DNA of 14,590 bases from an uncultured Ruminococcus sp. (GTDB lineage: Bacteria; Bacillota; Clostridia; Oscillospirales; Ruminococcaceae). Positions 1-7,657 of this stretch are shown one piece after another (within the stretch, counting starts at the first letter, position 1; every line of letters starts with the position of its first letter). The stretch spans positions 1-14,590 of the forward strand of contig UQQA01000055.1 of NCBI GenBank assembly GCA_900543105.1, read 5' to 3'. The notes under the pieces were generated by a model that saw only the letters and a program-made list of their open reading frames with translations, had not been told where the DNA came from and made no database searches. A program made the translations under genes and the position numbers.

Positions 1-54
1 AAATCAGCACGGAGGATATGATTTAATATAGCGACGGTTTAAGCATTTTTATGT

Positions 55-888
55 TCATTTCTGCTCCTGATTTTCATATTCCTGCAATAAACCCAGCAGA
101 CAGTCGTAAATATCTTCCTCGGTGTAGTTTTCGGGGTCAGGGACTTCAAGATGTCCCAAACTGCATTTAACATAATTGTCGGGAGAATCTTTTAATTCCG
201 TGTATGTAACGCCGAATGCCTGTTTAAAGATGTTATCAACTTCGGTATAAGTTAAATCATTGTAACTGTTTTCTTTATTGTTTAAAGTTACGGTAACATT
301 AAACTTGGAATTTTCATCTTCAAAAACACCATTAACAGAAATCTCGGGGGTGCCCTCCGAAAACTTCAGCCAATGCGAACTCTGCTCCGCTAAAATTCCC
401 CATCTGCTATAGCATGAGTCTTCCGCTGAAATGAGCATATTACAAATACCACAGGAAACATGGTCTGCTAATATCCCTTTTTTACTGTACACAGAATAGT
501 TGCCATGCCCTCTTGTATCATGCTGTCCGGCAAATAACTCAGGCGTTCCATCAAAGTTTATATCACAAAATGCTATGATAGAGCAAAGCCCCATATCAAA
601 GGTATCTTTGCCGAGAGCATAGAAATAGTCATCTTTTTCAAGTTTTTCAGTCAAAAATTTTGTATATAGGTCAATCAGTTCCGTATCGGCTGTTGGTTTT
701 GTTGTGATAGCGACCGTTGTTTCGGTTGGTGCTGTGGTTGTCGTTTCGGAAACCTTTTCGGTTTCCGTGACTTCTGTAATTGTAGTTATTTCTTCCGTCA
801 AGCTTTCCTGCTCATTATTTGTTGCCTTTCCGCAGGCTGTCATTGCAAGACAAGCTGCGAATAAGAGAAGTACCCATTTGTTTTTCAC
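55..888 (-). CDS. Lipoprotein with Thr-rich linker and D-x-N-x-D-G motif domain (third of three tandem lipoproteins)
   Basis: A 277-residue secreted lipoprotein of unknown function. I chose the GTG at 886-888 because it follows a GGTGG ribosome site and begins a typical signal peptide (KNKWVLLLFAACLAMTAC, lipid-modified Cys19). A longer reading from 975 would put 29 non-signal residues in front and overlap the upstream gene. Residues about 20-68 are a Thr/Glu/Ser-rich spacer containing TETEKVS. The rest is a globular domain with FCDINFDGTPELF near residue 110, a calcium-loop-like D-x-N-x-D-G-x-x-E motif common in Firmicute surface lipoproteins. The start lies 1 nt after the stop of the upstream lipoprotein gene (TGATGTG), so translation is probably coupled. 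The first 45 or so residues are nearly identical to those of the upstream gene while the C-terminal domain is unrelated, a mosaic pattern. The exact domain family is not recognised. Confidence 0.8.
   Translation of the reverse strand: MKNKWVLLLFAACLAMTACGKATNNEQESLTEEITTITEVTETEKVSETTTTAPTETTVAITTKPTADTELIDLYTKFLTEKLEKDDYFYALGKDTFDMGLCSIIAFCDINFDGTPELFAGQHDTRGHGNYSVYSKKGILADHVSCGICNMLISAEDSCYSRWGILAEQSSHWLKFSEGTPEISVNGVFEDENSKFNVTVTLNNKENSYNDLTYTEVDNIFKQAFGVTYTELKDSPDNYVKCSLGHLEVPDPENYTEEDIYDCLLGLLQEYENQEQK
747..767. repeat. Intragenic hairpin repeat, copy 1 (8-bp stem)
   Basis: CGGAAACC and GGTTTCCG flank a TTTTC loop (GAAAA in the mRNA). The hairpin lies in the linker codons of TETEKVS. 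The same core occurs at 1514-1538 and 2378-2406 in the other two lipoprotein genes. Confidence 0.7.
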
Positions 889-889
889 A

Positions 890-1657
890 TCAATACCACC
901 GTTCAAAATTATTGAATTTCCAAGTGCCGTCCTCAAAAACCATGTCGTATTCAAAAATTTGTATCGGTTCATCATTTTCTTCGCTGTAATAAGCTGTGTT
1001 TTTTAATGTAATGGAAGACTCAGCACGATTTGTTATTTCAAACTCGTTGCTCAGGAATGTCGGGTTTGCTCCGCTTCCGCCGTCAATATCTACAGTTTGA
1101 TATTTTGTTGTATCAATATTAAAAATATCTTCATCTACCTGCGTATAATTCCGCATATTTCCACGGGAAATCAATAGCTCATCACCATTGCTGTAACATT
1201 TAAGCGAAGATATATAATCCTGCGCAATGCCGCTTTCCTCCGAAAAAACTTCATACATTGAATTAAACATATCATATAGATCGGTACCGCCGTAATTTAC
1301 ATAATGCCCGTCTTTTAGGTTGAACCAGTCTCCACCGTATTTTATTATATACATATCATAATTAGCGGTTTTGATTATAGGCATAAGCTCCTCGACTGTT
1401 ACATCGTATCCGCTTGTACTTACAGATTTTGTATTTGTTTCTGACAATATTGTTGTTTCAGAGGAAAGTTCAGTTTGTTCTGTCGATATAACTGTCGTTT
1501 CGCTTTCTGAGGTAACGGAAACCTTTTCGGTTTCCGTTGCTTCTGAAATTGTTGTTATTTCTTCCGTAAGGCTTTCCTGCTCATTATTTGCTGTCTTTCC
1601 GCAGGCTGTCATTGCAAGACAAGCTGCGCATAACAAAAATATTGCTTTGTTTTTCAT
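890..1657 (-). CDS. Lipoprotein with Thr/Ser-rich linker and EDGxWKFxNF C-terminus (second of three)
   Basis: A 255-residue predicted lipoprotein. The ATG at 1657 follows a GAGTGGTG ribosome site. The signal peptide (KNKAIFLLCAACLAMTAC) gives a lipid-modified Cys19, followed by a long acidic Thr/Ser spacer (residues about 20-80) with TETEKVS and then a globular domain. The last 17 residues (FEDGTWKFNNFERWY) match the end of the upstream lipoprotein (WEDGHWKFDNFSLWI), including a preceding DEP[VI] segment. This is the kind of final beta-strand seen in NTF2/SnoaL-like lipoprotein domains, but that family assignment is an inference. It starts 35 nt after the upstream gene and ends 1 nt before the next start, consistent with one operon. 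Function unknown; surface location on the outer face of the membrane is likely. Confidence 0.82.
   Translation of the reverse strand: MKNKAIFLLCAACLAMTACGKTANNEQESLTEEITTISEATETEKVSVTSESETTVISTEQTELSSETTILSETNTKSVSTSGYDVTVEELMPIIKTANYDMYIIKYGGDWFNLKDGHYVNYGGTDLYDMFNSMYEVFSEESGIAQDYISSLKCYSNGDELLISRGNMRNYTQVDEDIFNIDTTKYQTVDIDGGSGANPTFLSNEFEITNRAESSITLKNTAYYSEENDEPIQIFEYDMVFEDGTWKFNNFERWY
1514..1538. repeat. Intragenic hairpin repeat, copy 2 (10-bp stem)
   Basis: Same core as the repeat at 747-767, with the stem extended by two A-T pairs to 10 bp around the same TTTTC loop. Within the TETEKVS codons of the second lipoprotein gene. Confidence 0.7.
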
Positions 1658-1692
1658 ATAATCACCACTCAGTTAGCTGATTTTGCATAAAC

Positions 1693-2523
1693 TTATATCC
1701 AAAGTGAAAAATTATCAAATTTCCAATGTCCATCTTCCCAAAGCAGGGTGTAATAATACGTTTCAAGCCGTTCAGTTCTGTTTTCAGCCGTTCGCATCTG
1801 ATGAATGCTGTCATCTGCTTGGTTAAGAAGCTTGTGGTCTTTGAAATATACCGGTTCATCATCAGTAAGATCGGGAAGTGCTCTGTAAAATGCCTGATGT
1901 ATAAGTTGTACTTCCGTATCGGAGATAACTTCGATCTGCCAGTCGCTTATCGCATAACTCAGATCAACGCCCCTGTCACCGCCATAACCATTTCCTGCTT
2001 CGTCAAGATAACCAAGTGAATATACATACTTCCCACGCTCAATATCATCCTCATCGGGCTTAGGTATCTGATCTATAAGATGCCATGTAAATACCTCGCT
2101 GTATTTTTCTCCCTCTTGTTTCGCATATTCTTCAATGGCTTCATATGCGTTTTCATCACGGAGATCAAACTCCTCATACGAGCATATCATATAATCAAAA
2201 GCTTTGCATATAAGCGGATATAATTTTGAAATTGTAAGAGCATCGGCAGGCTCGGTAATTATGTAACCATCCTCAACATCAGACCACGCCCAGAAATCAA
2301 GTTTTTCATCAGGGTCTAACGTTGTTTTGGCAGTCGTTTCGGTTTCTGTCAATATCTCTGTTATTTCGCTTTCGGAAGTCACGGAAACCTTTTCGGTTTC
2401 CGTGACTTCTGTGATCGTTGCTGTGGTTTTTTCGGTTAAGTGTTCCTGCGTGTTGTCGGTTGTTTTGGCACAGGATGTAAGTACTAAACACAATAAACTG
2501 AAAAAGATAGCTGTTTTTTTCAT
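1693..2523 (-). CDS. Lipoprotein with Thr-rich linker and EDGxWKFxNF C-terminus (first of three)
   Basis: A 276-residue predicted lipoprotein. The ATG at 2523 follows GGGAGAA at good spacing. The signal peptide KKTAIFFSLLCLVLTSC places the lipid-modified Cys at 18. A Thr/Glu spacer (about residues 19-70, again with TETEKVS) leads to a globular domain. The end, YYTLLWEDGHWKFDNFSLWI, is similar to the downstream lipoprotein, so the two probably share a fold (possibly NTF2-like; inferred). Its start is only 15 nt downstream of the peptidase-like gene stop, which makes co-transcription with that gene very likely. It could be a partner or protector of the peptidase-like protein, but nothing in the sequence proves this. 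Confidence 0.82.
   Translation of the reverse strand: MKKTAIFFSLLCLVLTSCAKTTDNTQEHLTEKTTATITEVTETEKVSVTSESEITEILTETETTAKTTLDPDEKLDFWAWSDVEDGYIITEPADALTISKLYPLICKAFDYMICSYEEFDLRDENAYEAIEEYAKQEGEKYSEVFTWHLIDQIPKPDEDDIERGKYVYSLGYLDEAGNGYGGDRGVDLSYAISDWQIEVISDTEVQLIHQAFYRALPDLTDDEPVYFKDHKLLNQADDSIHQMRTAENRTERLETYYYTLLWEDGHWKFDNFSLWI
2378..2406. repeat. Intragenic hairpin repeat, copy 3 (12-bp perfect stem)
   Basis: GTCACGGAAACC pairs perfectly with GGTTTCCGTGAC around TTTTC. This is the longest of the three related hairpins, in the first lipoprotein gene of the operon. Confidence 0.75.
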
Positions 2524-2538
2524 TAATAATTCTCCCTG

Positions 2539-3849
2539 TTATTTGGTAGTGTCGATCCATATTTCATATTGACCGTCCTGAACTTCAAAATATTCACGTT
2601 TGACACCACTGTTATTTGTATATCCTGTATCTGCAAGTGTTGCCGGTTTTAAAGTTGATAGAGGTGTAGGATATCGTCCACAATTTTCATATAAGAATTC
2701 TCCCTGACTGTTTGTTCCTACTATATTCATTGTATGACCATTTTTAGGATCATCACCAACATTATTAACAACACGAACACAGACTATTTTATCCTTATTT
2801 AATTCCTGCAGGACCAATTCGGTATAATCATCCTTAGACAGCCCTTGAATCCTTACAGCGGTGTACTCCTTTTCGTTTTCGTCTTTTCCACAATATTCTT
2901 TTACCACATTTTGTCCGTCGGTTTTAAATACTTTTCCACTATCACTGATATACATATAATCTTCATCACAAGACGCACCTGTAATTACTCCGTCATTTAT
3001 ATGTGTATCTGCTAATTTAATTATTTTGTCGCCTACCGCACCGTCGTTTACACGCCACATATTATCCGCCGACGTAGCATAGCAAGCACTAAAACCCTCA
3101 TAATATTCAAGCTGGCTTTTTATTTTGCTTCTGTCATACTTAACAAGCAAATCCGTTGTCTTATTTGTCTTGTTTGTCTTTTTTGAAGATATCTCACGAG
3201 AAATATCATTCATCGTTTTGCGCATTGCTGCTCTTTGTTTCGGGTCTTTTGTGTGTGCGTATGCCTTTTTTATGCTTTCAAGCATTTTTTCCTGTGAAGA
3301 ATTTGCTTTATCTTTTGATACATTTCCCGAAGTCGAACCCTTGCTTGACGAATTGTTTTTTACAGTCTTTTTTGTCTGAGCATTAGCAGAATTTTTGGTG
3401 CTGCTTTTTGTTGTCGCTTTGCTGTTTGCCGATGATTTTGAACTCTTTGCTGACTGCACGCTCTTTTTCACAGCCTCCGAAGAAAATTCAAACGAATCAC
3501 GTTTTGCTTTGCTTGCAGTCTGGTTTGACTTGGCTTTTGTAACGGTCTTTGAACTGCTTGCTTTGGCGGTCGTGTTCGACTTTGCGGTCGATGTCTTTGC
3601 CTGAGAACTTTTTGAAGCCGTGCTTGTTTTTGCTGTTGAAGTCTTTGGTGCTGTCTGCTTTGCCGTTGGCGAAGAATAAGTGAATGTATCGCGCTTTGGT
3701 GCGGAAGATGTCTGCTTGCTCTGCGTTGGTGCGCTTGACCTCGAAACTGAGCTTGAATGTGAAACCGATAAGGGCTTTTTCGGTACGCTCGGTTTTGAAT
3801 ACGAGCTGCTTCTTGCTGCGCTTGATGCTGTTCTGATTGCCTTTGTAAT
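2539..3849 (-). CDS. Lys/Ser/Thr-rich protein with C-terminal papain/C39-like cysteine peptidase domain; probable ATT start
   Basis: Read from the ATT at 3847-3849 this is a 436-residue protein. ATT is preceded by AAAGGAAG, and there is no ATG, GTG or TTG in frame between the TGA at 3859-3861 and a GTG at 3469-3471 (310-residue form). The upstream part belongs to the same protein: it continues the same low-complexity Ser/Thr/Ala/Lys composition, and a motif is repeated across the GTG region (KRDTFTYSS at 52-60, KRDSFEFSS at 116-124) with synonymous codon differences. GGAGG lies only 2 nt before the GTG, too close for a normal start. After a basic disordered region (1-185) and a helical stretch comes a globular domain with GFSACYATSADNM (Cys256), then VCVRVVN and GHTMNIVG (His372), then YENCG (Asn389). 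Cys, His, Asn in this order and spacing suggest a papain/C39-like peptidase, an inference from motifs. There is no signal peptide. It is first in the operon with three lipoprotein genes. Substrate and role are unknown; a toxin or a surface-processing enzyme are both possible. Confidence 0.65.
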   Translation of the reverse strand: MTKAIRTASSAARSSSYSKPSVPKKPLSVSHSSSVSRSSAPTQSKQTSSAPKRDTFTYSSPTAKQTAPKTSTAKTSTASKSSQAKTSTAKSNTTAKASSSKTVTKAKSNQTASKAKRDSFEFSSEAVKKSVQSAKSSKSSANSKATTKSSTKNSANAQTKKTVKNNSSSKGSTSGNVSKDKANSSQEKMLESIKKAYAHTKDPKQRAAMRKTMNDISREISSKKTNKTNKTTDLLVKYDRSKIKSQLEYYEGFSACYATSADNMWRVNDGAVGDKIIKLADTHINDGVITGASCDEDYMYISDSGKVFKTDGQNVVKEYCGKDENEKEYTAVRIQGLSKDDYTELVLQELNKDKIVCVRVVNNVGDDPKNGHTMNIVGTNSQGEFLYENCGRYPTPLSTLKPATLADTGYTNNSGVKREYFEVQDGQYEIWIDTTK

Positions 3850-3902
3850 TGCTTCCTTTCAATGTTAAAATAAATGTCTGCGTAAAAGGGATTTAACTCC
3901 AT

Positions 3903-3936
3903 AAATGTGTACATTTATATTGTAACATTTTGTCAA
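3903..3936 (-). promoter_or_regulatory. Weak candidate promoter and 14-bp palindrome upstream of the peptidase-like gene
   Basis: On the minus strand TTGACA (3931-3936) is followed after 17 nt by TGTACA (3908-3913), a poor -10. The -10 region lies in an inverted repeat AAATGT-GT-ACATTT (3903-3916) that could be an operator. The initiation signal is only suggestive. Confidence 0.3.
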
Positions 3937-4020
3937 AAAAGGCAATATCAATTTATCACAATAAAATCTGTAAAATACCGTCTGATTTTGCCAGATTTCT
4001 GGAAACGGCACTTTAAACCA

Positions 4021-4054
4021 ATCGCCGACCATTACCGTTATAATGATCGGCGAT
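4021..4054 (-). terminator. Hairpin downstream of pfkA, probable terminator
   Basis: A 14-bp stem (4021-4034 with 4041-4054, one G-U pair, 6-nt loop) starts 8 nt beyond the pfkA stop codon. The T-tract after it on the minus strand is weak (GGTTTAAAG), so it may be leaky and allow some read-through toward the peptidase operon. Confidence 0.65.
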
Positions 4055-4062
4055 CAATTAAT

Positions 4063-5148
4063 TTATTCTCCGAACGAAACCCCAAGTTCCTTTGCCGTGA
4101 TAACGAGCTGGTGATCGGGAGTTACGAATTTTGTCTTGCCCGCAATGTCGGAAAGCTTGTTTTCGGTGATCTTTCCGTCAACCATTGCTACTGTGTAGCC
4201 GTACTTGCCCGATTTGATAAGGCTTGCGGCTCTTACGCCGAACTTTGTTGCGAGAACTCTGTCATAAGCCGACGGACTGCCGCCTCTGAGCATATGTCCC
4301 GGAACACAGACTCTTGCTTCAATGCCCGTTTCAGCCTGCACCTGTGCGGCGAGTCTTGATGTTGCGGTTGTGATTCCCGCTTCCTGTCTGCGCTTTGCAC
4401 GCTCTTTCTTTTTGAGCTTTGCTTCTTCCTGATCGAATGCGCCCTCTGCGACTGCTACTATTGAGAAGGTCTTTCCTGCCTTTGATCTCTTTTCAACAGC
4501 TGCGCAGATGCTCTCCGTATTATATGGTATCTCGGGGATAACGATAATATCAGCACCGCCTGCGATGCCCGAATAGAGTGTGAGCCAGCCTGCCTTATTG
4601 CCCATTATTTCGACCATAAGAATTCTGCTGTGCGAAGCGGCTGTGGTATGAAGTCTGTCGATAACATCGGTAGCTGTATCGACGGCTGTATGGAAGCCGA
4701 ATGTTACGTCCGTGCCGAAGATATCATTATCGATAGTCTTTGGAAGACCGATGACGTTAAGTCCCTCTTCGGAGAGGAGGTTTGCGGTCTTGTGTGTGCC
4801 GTTGCCGCCGAGGGTGAGCAGGCAGTCAAGCTTCTGAGCCTTGTAGGTGTCTTTCATAGCCTTGACTTTATCTACGTTGTCCTCTTCGATAACGGACATC
4901 ATCTTGAACGGCTGACGCTTTGTGCCGAGGATAGTTCCGCCCTGAGTGAGAATGCCCGAAAATTCTGACGGCTTCATCTCTCTTGCGATGTTGTTGATAA
5001 GTCCGTAATAGCCGTTCTGGATTCCGACGATCTCAACGTTGTCCTCTCCCATTTCCTCGAAGCAGGCTTTCGCCACGCCTCTGATAGTTGCGTTAAGACC
5101 GGGGCAGTCGCCGCCGCTTGTAAGGATACCGATTCTTCTCTTTGCCAT
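4063..5148 (-). CDS. pfkA: 6-phosphofructokinase
   Basis: A 361-residue cytoplasmic glycolytic enzyme that phosphorylates fructose 6-phosphate to fructose 1,6-bisphosphate. Visible motifs: GGDCPGLN nucleotide loop (residues 12-19), GGNGTHKTA (114-122), the catalytic PKTIDND (136-142, base Asp140), MGNKAGWL (182-189), AEGAF (234-238) and HMLRGGSP (285-292). The Gly-then-Lys pattern (GGNG with PKTIDND instead of PGTIDND) places it in the long-type, so-called mixed-substrate PFK branch, where the phosphate donor (ATP or pyrophosphate) is not reliably predictable from sequence. The Asn in GGNG is, to my knowledge, a normal variant in clostridial members. The ATG at 5148 follows AAAGGA. It is followed by a hairpin terminator and preceded by a long inverted repeat, so it is probably a single-gene unit or lies just downstream of the EAL gene transcript. 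Confidence 0.96.
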   Translation of the reverse strand: MAKRRIGILTSGGDCPGLNATIRGVAKACFEEMGEDNVEIVGIQNGYYGLINNIAREMKPSEFSGILTQGGTILGTKRQPFKMMSVIEEDNVDKVKAMKDTYKAQKLDCLLTLGGNGTHKTANLLSEEGLNVIGLPKTIDNDIFGTDVTFGFHTAVDTATDVIDRLHTTAASHSRILMVEIMGNKAGWLTLYSGIAGGADIIVIPEIPYNTESICAAVEKRSKAGKTFSIVAVAEGAFDQEEAKLKKKERAKRRQEAGITTATSRLAAQVQAETGIEARVCVPGHMLRGGSPSAYDRVLATKFGVRAASLIKSGKYGYTVAMVDGKITENKLSDIAGKTKFVTPDHQLVITAKELGVSFGE

Positions 5149-5183
5149 ATTGGACCAATCCTTTCAACATATATTACCAATAA

Positions 5184-5269
5184 AAAACTATACAGAAAAC
5201 CGAGCATGATCTTGCAGCTGTTTCAACAGCTTTATATGGATCATGCGGCGATCTTTTGTCTATAGTTTT
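5184..5269 (-). terminator. 86-bp nested imperfect inverted repeat between the EAL gene and pfkA (probable terminator or leader structure)
   Basis: Three nested perfect arms are visible: 9 bp (5184-5192 with 5261-5269), 8 bp (GCATGATC 5204-5211 with GATCATGC 5239-5246) and 7 bp (AGCTGTT 5216-5222 with AACAGCT 5225-5231, 2-nt loop). On the minus strand the outer arm ends in a run of T, as expected for termination after the EAL gene. The same structure would sit in the pfkA leader if transcription reads through. Confidence 0.55.
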
Positions 5270-5299
5270 ATTAGTGTTATTGCCGCTCGGGGCATTTTG

Positions 5300-7657
5300 T
5301 TACTTTACACCGACCTTTGCATCAGCGGACTTTTCGGCAAGCTTTTTCTGTTCTTCACGTTTAGCCTGCTCGGCTTTCATCTTCATAAATTCTTCAAACT
5401 TATCCGCAGGCATCGGCTTTCCGAAGAAGAAGCCCTGCGCAAGGTCGCAGCCCGACTGTTTGAGTATATCCACCTGACCCGGAGTTTCAATGCCCTCGGC
5501 GATGGTCTCTATCTTCTTGGATTTTGCAATTCTTATAACAGCCGAAACGATCTCCCGTGAAATTTCATCATCTTCAAGATACATTACGAACGAGCGGTCG
5601 AGCTTCAGCAGTGTGATAGGAAGTATCTGAATGTAGCTGAGTGAAGAATAACCCGTTCCGAAATCGTCCATTGAAAGCTTGATGCCGAGCGATTTTATCT
5701 CGTTCATCTGCGCAACGGCGTGGTCGATGTCTTTGAGCGCAAGCGATTCGGTAAGCTCAACATCGAGCCACTGCGGTTCCATACCCGTTTCTTCGAGCGC
5801 TCTCTTTATATTTTCGGTAACATTGGTCTGATAGAAATCAACAGCCGTAAGGTTTATCGAAACCGTTATCGGCGGATAACCCTTATCCTGCCATTCCTTG
5901 TTCTGGCGGCAGGCGGTGTAAAGAACGAAGCGGCTTATCTTCGTGATGAGCATTGAACTTTCGGCAACAGGGATAAAGTTTCCCGGAGGAACGATAGTGC
6001 CGTCCGGCTTTACCCAGCGGATAAGCGCCTCCATACCCGTAAGTCTGCCCGTGTTGAGGTCGATCTTCGGCTGATAATAAAGCACAAGCTCGTTGTTTTC
6101 GATCGCACTTGCAAGCTCTTTTTCGATAGCGTTGCTCTTGATGATCTGATCGTGTATCTCGCGGTCGTAGCGGACTATGCTGCCCTTTGTATCGTCCGAA
6201 TGTGAGAGTGCGAATTCGGCGCGGTCGAGGACTTGGAGAAAGTCGTTTCCGCCGTCCGACATTTTGCAGTAGCCTGCGGAGCAAGTGATAGTCTGCGTTG
6301 AGAAATTCTCCTCGGAGAATGCGGCAAAGTCCTTCTGTATGCTCTTTACAAGTCTTACGGGAAGCTCGTCATCGCCGTTATCCTTTACTATAATGGCAAA
6401 ATTATCTCCGCCTATTCTTGCGCCGAGTGAACTTTCGCCGAGAGTGCTGAGAGCCTTATTGAGGATAGAGCCGAACTCCTTAAGGAGCATATTGCCGTTC
6501 TGATATCCGCAGGTGTCGTTGATGATGTGGAAATCATCGATATCGAAAACGACTATCCAGTAGTCGAGCTCCTGACCGTCAACGGAATCATAAAGATGAA
6601 ATATTTCTTCACCCGTGACAATGAACTTGTTGCGGTTGTAAATTTGAGTGATTTCATCGATATAAGCCATTTTCTCGATGATAAGGTCTTTTTCCCTGTC
6701 ATCGTTGATATCGATAACTGCGCCGCCTATCGTTGACATAAGGATATTTGCGCAGGGAGTTACTTTATAGCGGTACTGGAGCCAGCGGTAGGAATCGCTG
6801 TTCTTGGGCTTCATTCTGAATTCAACGGAATAGATCTCGCCCGACTTTGTAGGGGTCTGCGCCGTCATTTCACGTCTTAATGTTTCGACAACAAAGCGGT
6901 CATCGGGGTAAATGAGTGATTTTAACTCGTCAAAGCCGATATATTCCGAATCGAAGCCGCCCATCTGACGGAACTGCTCGGAGGTATAAAGTCTGTAGTC
7001 GTTGGCATCTTTGAGCATAAGACCTACGCCCGAATACTCCATAGCCATTGTGAAGCGGCTTTCGGACGAAGCGAGCGCATGAGCATAATTTGTAAGCTCT
7101 TCTTTCATTTTGGCGTTCTCCGAAAGGTCATGACCTATCGAGAGAAGGATATATTTGGGTGTCTGCTTGCCGCGCTTTTCAACGAACATAAGCGAGGTAT
7201 TCCAGATAGTGCAGACCTTTGCGCCCGTTTTTGAGGTCACGAAAAACTCCTCGTCACGGTTGTTGATTATAGCCTGCAAACTCGGCGCAAAAGCGTCCTT
7301 CGGGAGAAGCTTCTGAATGTTCTTTGCATTGTCGCGAAGATCGTCGGCGGTATAACCCGTAACGGTCGTAAGCTCGGAGTTTACCTCGATCTCGTGAAAG
7401 TTGCTCTCCCAGACGATAGCCATGGCGTTAAGGCCCTGAACGATGTCGGAAAGGTAGCTTCTCTGATTTGCGATCTTCATACGCTCATTACGCTTCATCA
7501 CTGCGCAGAGGATAACTGCCGAAACAGCCGCCAGCACAAGATATATCACAACGACCGCCGCTGTGTATTCGGGCAGATTTACCGCCACTATAAGCGCCGC
7601 CATTACCGACGCTATATAGGAAAGGGTGATGATAAGCCCCGTATAACTTTTCTTCAT
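5300..7657 (-). CDS. Membrane PAS-PAS-GGDEF-EAL protein, probable c-di-GMP phosphodiesterase
   Basis: A 785-residue signalling protein. The ATG at 7657 was chosen because it follows AAAGGGGAGA and starts directly before the membrane segments; the reading frame runs 39 residues further upstream without support. Two transmembrane helices (about 8-28 and 32-54) anchor it. A first PAS-like domain spans about 68-180 and a second, with PAC-like end, about 198-320. The diguanylate-cyclase domain (about 328-495) has GGDNF (416-420) in place of GGDEF and no RxxD inhibitory site just upstream, so it is probably catalytically inactive and regulatory. The EAL domain (about 512-758) keeps its key residues: EALIR (543-547), Asn602, ELTES (634-638), DDFGTGYS (664-671), KLD (685-687), AEGIET (720-725) and Gln741. 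It should hydrolyse c-di-GMP at the membrane. The C-terminus is a charged tail. A strong promoter lies at 7804-7832. Confidence 0.95.
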   Translation of the reverse strand: MKKSYTGLIITLSYIASVMAALIVAVNLPEYTAAVVVIYLVLAAVSAVILCAVMKRNERMKIANQRSYLSDIVQGLNAMAIVWESNFHEIEVNSELTTVTGYTADDLRDNAKNIQKLLPKDAFAPSLQAIINNRDEEFFVTSKTGAKVCTIWNTSLMFVEKRGKQTPKYILLSIGHDLSENAKMKEELTNYAHALASSESRFTMAMEYSGVGLMLKDANDYRLYTSEQFRQMGGFDSEYIGFDELKSLIYPDDRFVVETLRREMTAQTPTKSGEIYSVEFRMKPKNSDSYRWLQYRYKVTPCANILMSTIGGAVIDINDDREKDLIIEKMAYIDEITQIYNRNKFIVTGEEIFHLYDSVDGQELDYWIVVFDIDDFHIINDTCGYQNGNMLLKEFGSILNKALSTLGESSLGARIGGDNFAIIVKDNGDDELPVRLVKSIQKDFAAFSEENFSTQTITCSAGYCKMSDGGNDFLQVLDRAEFALSHSDDTKGSIVRYDREIHDQIIKSNAIEKELASAIENNELVLYYQPKIDLNTGRLTGMEALIRWVKPDGTIVPPGNFIPVAESSMLITKISRFVLYTACRQNKEWQDKGYPPITVSINLTAVDFYQTNVTENIKRALEETGMEPQWLDVELTESLALKDIDHAVAQMNEIKSLGIKLSMDDFGTGYSSLSYIQILPITLLKLDRSFVMYLEDDEISREIVSAVIRIAKSKKIETIAEGIETPGQVDILKQSGCDLAQGFFFGKPMPADKFEEFMKMKAEQAKREEQKKLAEKSADAKVGVK

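Noticed and set aside
704..1661. Plus-strand frames opposite the lipoprotein genes (for example 1371-1661)
   Set aside because: Val/Ser-rich mirror images of the Thr/Glu linker codons, with no ribosome sites.
2539..3471. GTG at 3471 as the start of the peptidase-like gene
   Set aside because: GGAGG is only 2 nt away and the coding composition and motif repeat continue upstream in frame.
3497..3862. 121-residue minus-strand reading frame from a TTG
   Set aside because: Codon use looks plausible, but the only ribosome-binding sequence lies after the TTG rather than before it, and the frame has no recognisable domain.
3468..3914. 148-residue minus-strand reading frame from an ATG at 3914
   Set aside because: Gln/Arg-rich composition typical of an off-frame reading, no ribosome site, and it runs across the low-complexity part of the peptidase-like gene, whose own frame has a repeated motif.
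4063..5148. GGNG in phosphofructokinase as an inactivating change
   Set aside because: Clostridial mixed-type PFKs commonly carry this variant and all other catalytic motifs are intact.
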